A stretch of 64,000 bases of DNA. Source: Seriola aureovittata. Taxonomy: Eukaryota > Chordata > Actinopteri > Carangiformes > Carangidae. The notes beneath the pieces were generated by a model. It did no database searches. It was not told the DNA's origin and worked only from the letters and a program-made list of their open reading frames with translations. Positions 59,141-64,000 of the stretch are shown here, piece after piece. The stretch covers positions 11,470,542-11,534,541 of the forward strand of contig NC_079387.1 in NCBI RefSeq assembly GCF_021018895.1, read 5' to 3'. Position 1 is the first letter of the stretch. The number at the start of each line of letters is the position of its first letter. A program made the translations under genes and the position numbers.

Positions 59141-60351
59141 GATCTCAAGCAGAGAGGCTCATGATGGACTACAGCTGAGCATGTTGGGAATGATCTGGTG
59201 GGAACTGAGATGTGATTAAACTTATTTTGCTCCGCTGAAGAATCAGGTCGATGCTGATTCTCCATCAGGTAGAAGCTTCTGCATCCAGGCTCCTCCCAGT
59301 TTCCCTCCTGCCGTGATTCACTTCAGGTGCCGCTCGCCTGTTAGAAGCTTCACCTCAGCTCCTCGTCCTCTGTGGAGGGTGGAGAAACGAGGGCACGACC
59401 CCGGCCGAACCCCCCCCCCCCCCCCTCACGCTCTGAGGAGATGTCCTGAGCTTTCCCACCTGCCGCTGGAGAAACATCAATCTGTGTTTCCATCCAGCTA
59501 ATTAACGCCGTGTCTGTCCTCCACCCACGCTGTTTTCACCACAGCTCATCCCTTAACGTCGGGGGCTGGGGGAGTGCTGGGGGAGGGCTGGGGGAGCGCT
59601 GGGGGAGGGCTGGGCTCATGGCGGGCGGCAAGTGGAGGATGTTTTTAGAGCAACTTAGAGACGCAGCGTGGATGCAGAGCTGCTTCGGTGGAACACAGGC
59701 GTGGAAGGAGAGGCGATGTGTACAGACGCTGGTCAGGCCTCCCGAGGGCAGCGGTGTCTGTGACAGGTTAGTGGGACTAGCGACATGGTGCTAATCAGCT
59801 TTATTTGTGCCACTAAAACCAATCTGTGGGGATCAGACGTGCCAGCTGTCTGCACTACAGGACGATTATTACAGGGTTTCATATCACACAGCTCCAGGCA
59901 GGAGTTATGACTCCAGCTCTGACTCACTGTCACCAGCAGCGAGGGAAGTCTGGCAGCGAGCGGCACTGCGCTCGACCGCTCCGCCCGTTCAGAGGAACCT
60001 GCTGTGGAAACCTCAGGTGAGTGAGTCATGGCATCAGTCAGTCAGAGCGGAGAGGGACTGTGATGGAGCGATGTCAGCGGCCGCTCGCCCGCCGCCTCCC
60101 CGGCTCCTGTAATCTGTTGGTGGATTAAACGATTCATTAGCTGATTAGCGTAAATCGATTAACAGCGCGAATGAAAACAAAAGGGAGCTCTTCGGGGGAG
60201 GAAACTGAGCGGCCCGTGGAAAAACACAAACAACTTGTCTTAACCTACATTCTGCTTCGTCAAGGTCTGATTCACATCCCAGGAGCAGAGACTCAGAGCT
60301 GCTGCAATAATTACACTTTATTAAACTATAGTGTCAGTCTTTCTGCAAATA

Positions 60352-60370
60352 CCCCCCCCCCCCCCCCCCC
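60352..60370 (+). repeat. Poly-C run, 19 nt
   Basis: An uninterrupted C homopolymer; a similar 16-nt run lies at 59410-59425. Confidence 0.9.
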
Positions 60371-60931
60371 ACTCAGAGCTCACGCAGGAAGTAGTTTGTC
60401 CTTCATGTATGGAGGTGGATGATGTGAGTGTGGAGGTTGTGGTGGTGGGTGGGTGTGTCCATGTTAACGTCCTGTTACAAACGTTCTCTAAACTTAACCG
60501 AGCTTTAGACTCGGTTTATTCTATCCTGTGCTGCATGTGCAGTATTTACACTGTTGCTGTGTTTCTGTACAGAACTTATTTTATTATTGTATTTTATTTT
60601 GAAATGAGTCCAACTTGTCAGTAATTAGAGATGGAACAGATTGAATAAACTGTTTTATAAAGAGAGTTTAAATTAGTATTTGGTTCTAATGTTGTATATT
60701 TTGTATTAATGTATTAATACATTTGTATTAATCATCATTTCTTCAAACACTCTTGTACAGATGTTTGGTCTTGTGTGTGTAGTGTGGTGTAAGAGATGAC
60801 AGTATCTGTGGAGCCTCACACTCTGACAAAGAGAAGAGGACGTGGATCCTCTGCACAATCCAAGACATTAAATCTAGAAATCTAGATTTCAGCTGGTTGT
60901 TTACAGCTGTTGCTCTTACAGCCACAGGGTG

Positions 60932-61720
60932 CACCCACCGGCCTCCACCCACCGGCCTCCACCCAGCAGCCTCCACCCACCGGCCTCCACCCACCGGCCT
61001 CCACCCACCGGCCTCCACCCACCGGCCTCCACCCAGCAGCCTCCACCCACCGGCCTCCACCCAGCAGCCTCCACCCCCCGGCCTCCACCCCCCGGCCTCC
61101 ACCCACCGGCCTCCACCCAGCAGCCTCCACCCACCGGCCTCCACCCCCCGGCCTCCACCCAGCAGCCTCCACCCAGCAGCCTCCACCCCCCGGCCTCCAC
61201 CCACCGGCCTCCACCCAGCAGCCTCCACCCCCGGCCTCCACCCCCGGCCTCCACCCAGCAGCCTCCACCCAGCAGCCTCCACCCCCGGCCTCCACCCACC
61301 GGCCTCCACCCAGCAGCCTCCACCCACCGGCCTCCACCCAGCAGCCTCCACCCCCCGGCCTCCACCCCCCGGCCTCCACCCACCGCCTCCACCCAGCAGC
61401 CTCCACCCACCGGCCTCCACCCCCCGGCCTCCACCCAGCAGCCTCCACCCAGCAGCCTCCACCCCCCGGCCTCCACCCCCCGGCCTCCACCCAGCAGCCT
61501 CCACCCAGCAGCCTCCACCCCCGGCCTCCACCCAGCAGCCTCCACCCCCCGGCCTCCACCCAGCAGCCTCCACCCCCCGGCCTCCACCCAGCAGCCTCCA
61601 TCCAGCAGCCTCCACCACCGGCCTCCACCCCCGGCCTCCACCCAGCAGCCTCCACCACCGGCCTCCACCCATCAGCCTCCACCCAGCGGCCTCCACCCCC
61701 GGCCTCCACCCCCGGCCTCC
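60932..61720 (+). repeat. 14-bp minisatellite (CCTCCACCCACCGG), about 56 copies
   Basis: Three unit types alternate: CCTCCACCCACCGG, CCTCCACCCAGCAG and CCTCCACCCCCCGG, with 13-bp CCTCCACCCCCGG and rare CCTCCACCACCGG forms. Because 14 is not a multiple of three and the unit lacks stops, all six frames stay open; the longest, 327 codons on the minus strand and 310 on the plus, are repeat artefacts of Gly-Trp-Arg or Pro-Ala-Ser-Thr type. The unit-type order suggests block duplication. Confidence 0.96.
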
Positions 61721-64000
61721 AAACAACAGGAAAACAGAGTCAGAGCTCGGTCTTTGATGTTGCCAAAACCCTCATGTTCTCTCCATGTTCTGACACTGCA
61801 GCGTCTAACTGCACGCCAGCGACGTAAACACCCTCTCGCCGCCTCTCTGAACACTCGCTAATGACTCCCATGCCGTGCTGCGGTGGCAAGGGGGGTTCAG
61901 AAAGAGTTCAAGCCACGCGTTCACCACATGTTTGCAACAACAACTCCCCCACCCCCACCCCCACCCCCCCAACCCCTGCACCATCAAAACCACGACTTCC
62001 TCATCAAAAGTCTGAAACGAGAGCTGGGAGACGGTGAGGGCCTGAGAGTCTGGGACCACATGAGTCCTGGAGAGTCGGACCAGATCCCACAGGAGCCTCC
62101 TCGCCTCAGTCTCCACAAACACAACAATACAAAGAGTATGACTGAACTCTTTCTGCTCCTCACGCCTCCCTCTCTGCCTTTCTACTGTAGCAACATGAAA
62201 ACACACAAGCCTGTGATGGAGGGAGGGAAACGAGTGAATCCTGCAGGACATGATCACTGCAGGAAGACTTCAGGATGGAACAGGAAACATGAAGGTCAGG
62301 ATTTAGGCCTTTATATCATCGGATATTAGCACCTGAAAGTTATTTTATACGCTGTCATTTCAACACTGGGTCGTGATGGAATAAATCCCAGATGTCAGTG
62401 GAACCGCCGAAGGATGAATAAACGGTTTATGAATTGAGAAATTGAATTCAGAGTCAGTGAAAACCACGAAGTCCAAACCGGGCCGATCTGGATCTGTTCA
62501 TGCTGAGGCTTCACTGAAGCTCCGCGATGCTCAGACTGAGTCAGTTAATCCAGTCCATGTTCAGGATCTCTGACAGAGCTTTTAAATGAAATGTTCCGGG
62601 GCTTTGAAAACCATCAGTACATGTCGCTGAGGAGGTTAAGAAAAATGAGCCGTAAAGAACCACTTTAAAAAACGATCCCTCTTCGCCATAATTCAGCCTG
62701 CTGAGGAACCTGTGATCAGGACGTTAGAAAAACCTCATGTCATCATTCATCCAAAGCTGCGGTCAATTTCCTGCCAGCGTCGGCCGCCACGCCGCAGCGC
62801 GGCGCGGTGAACGAGACGAGGAGGGCGACGCGCTCGGTGGAGGTGATGTACTGGATCAAGCAGATCCAATTTGTCTCTGACACCGTGCGGCTGTGTGAGC
62901 GACACAGCTGGACTCTGTTAGCGCTGGCGGCCTGAAACAGAGCTGTGGTTTTCCTCTCAGCGACACAAAGGGCGGCACATGAAAAGGATCATCTGCGCTC
63001 CCACACCGTGCTGTTTTCCTGTGTCTGGTCGCTCTCTGTGAAACGCTGCAGCTCTGAACGCCGTGCGTGCCATCGAAGACGAGGAGGAGCCTCCACAACA
63101 CGTCAACAACAAACAGCTTCACGTGAGAACAGCTGGACGGATGTTAGAGGTTCTGAGAGGTTCATGCTAACGGCTAAATTAGCTTTAAATAGCTTCCTCA
63201 TTTTTCAACTTCCTGCTCTATTTCCACAGTAATGCAGCTTTTATTGACCCAAATGCAAATGGAATATATGTATATATATTATAGCAATAATATATATACA
63301 TATATTATATTAGCATATGTGAAATATATGTGCAAAGAAAAAAGAAACACATATAAAAATTATATATGAAACCTATTAGAAAATGGAATCATTTCATATA
63401 TTGACTTACAGTGTGTTGAGCTCATACAAATATGTATGTTTATGAATCCTTATATTGTAGACACACGTTGTGTAATTTTACTGTGGGTATTTCATGTTAT
63501 AAACATATATCTTCATATATCCAGAGGATGTATATGTGTAATAATAATAAATCCTCTGATAGGAGACATAGACATTATGTTTTTGTATGTGTAGATTTAA
63601 TTTACACCTTTGTTTTTCTTCTTAAACGTCTAAAAATCACCTTTTACAATTAGTTCAACTCAAGCCGATGATTAAAAGAAGCAGATGTGACGAACCTTTT
63701 GGTGTAATCAGATATAAGTGATGGTAAATGCGTGTTTCAACATGACATGTCGTTCCTGTCAGACGACTCGGCAGCAACAGTCGAGTCCTTTAAAGCTGAG
63801 AGGACTGTTACGACACGACCGTGACGCACTAACAAATATCCAGCGGTTGAGCAACAGCGCTGACGAAACACATTTACTGTAATCTCCCAACACGCAGGGT
63901 CAGCTCACAGTGACGCATCAACTTTAACAACAGTTGCTGTTGTTGTTTTTACATGTTTACATCTGGTTCAACTGAGTTCACACGTCACGGTCCGAGGAAG
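61721..64000. other. Noncoding to window end
   Basis: No exon is supported. A C-rich (ACCCCC)n patch lies at about 61,947-61,977. A 20-bp-arm TA-rich inverted repeat lies at 63263-63306. About 62,740-62,840 is CpG-rich. Nothing here indicates the next gene. Confidence 0.5.
63263..63306. repeat. Perfect 20-bp inverted repeat with AGCA loop
   Basis: Arms 63263-63282 and 63287-63306 are exact reverse complements, separated by AGCA. The arms are almost entirely A/T with one G-C pair. It could extrude as a cruciform. No miRNA-like features beyond the stem are evident. Confidence 0.85.

Larger units (their letters stand above)
56286..60931. other. Noncoding; decayed arrays, TA tract and family X copies
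   Basis: No exon is supported. A decayed array lies at about 56,940-57,330, a TA/ACATAC tract at 57350-57426, family X copies at 58.9-59.14 kb, C runs at 59410-59425 and 60352-60370, and a short G-rich array (GCTGGGGGAG-type units) at 59564-59615. About 56,490-56,690 is complex unique DNA. Confidence 0.45.

Noticed and set aside
60932..61720. Dozens of CCACCCA cores as a GLI-binding array
   Set aside because: Each is CTCCACCCA, which lacks the GA at the start of GACCACCCA, and they arise simply from the tandem unit.
60743..61861. Long open frames of 250-327 codons on both strands
   Set aside because: They are produced by the stop-free 14-bp minisatellite, are low complexity in every frame, and have no domain, intron signal or start context.

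Overview
This window is vertebrate genomic DNA, most likely from a ray-finned (teleost, probably percomorph) fish. The signs are long AC/TG microsatellites, many GC-rich minisatellites, a Tc1/mariner remnant of the fish type, 'ccccagaggatgaa'-type interspersed repeats, and one GT-AG split gene. There are no operons, prokaryotic genes, CRISPR arrays or rRNA genes, and I recognise no intact tRNA gene.

The only protein-coding gene I can support is a complete two-exon inhbb (inhibin/activin beta-B subunit) on the + strand. It has a TATA promoter at about 1.05 kb and a leader to 1772. Exon 1 is 1773-2169, a phase-1 intron runs 2170-7124, and exon 2 coding is 7125-7900. The joined reading frame encodes 390 aa: signal peptide, prodomain, an RIRKR furin-type site, and a 115-aa mature TGF-beta-family ligand with nine cysteines. 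A long 3' UTR probably runs to an AATAAA at 11185.

From about 11.2 kb to 64 kb I find no convincing coding exon. This stretch is a gene desert of unique sequence mixed with tandem repeats. The arrays are a 19-bp unit at 13.6 kb, a CACAAA hexamer at 30.1 kb, an 11-bp unit at 34.1 kb, (CAA)n then an 11/33-bp unit at 46.8 kb, an AC/TG cluster at 47.5-48.2 kb, AC-rich DNA at 50.5 kb, polypyrimidine at 54.1 kb, and a 14-bp unit at 60.9 kb. There are also poly-G/C runs up to 35 nt and several families of interspersed repeats. Most long open frames here are stop-free by-products of the arrays.

Several low-repeat blocks with dense homeodomain-, POU- and SOX-like motifs look like candidate conserved regulatory elements (for example 19.4-20.5, 28.4-28.9, 31.1-31.5, 38.2-38.6 and 40.3-41.1 kb). 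In vertebrates as I recall them, INHBB lies upstream of GLI2 across a large noncoding interval, so the desert may hold long-range enhancers of inhbb or gli2. That is inference: no GLI2 exon lies in the window and conservation could not be tested. I found no convincing previously undescribed biological system. The points most worth checking are the uORF-rich leader, the putative enhancer blocks, an unnamed ~60-bp dispersed repeat family, and a simple repeat grown inside a dead transposase.
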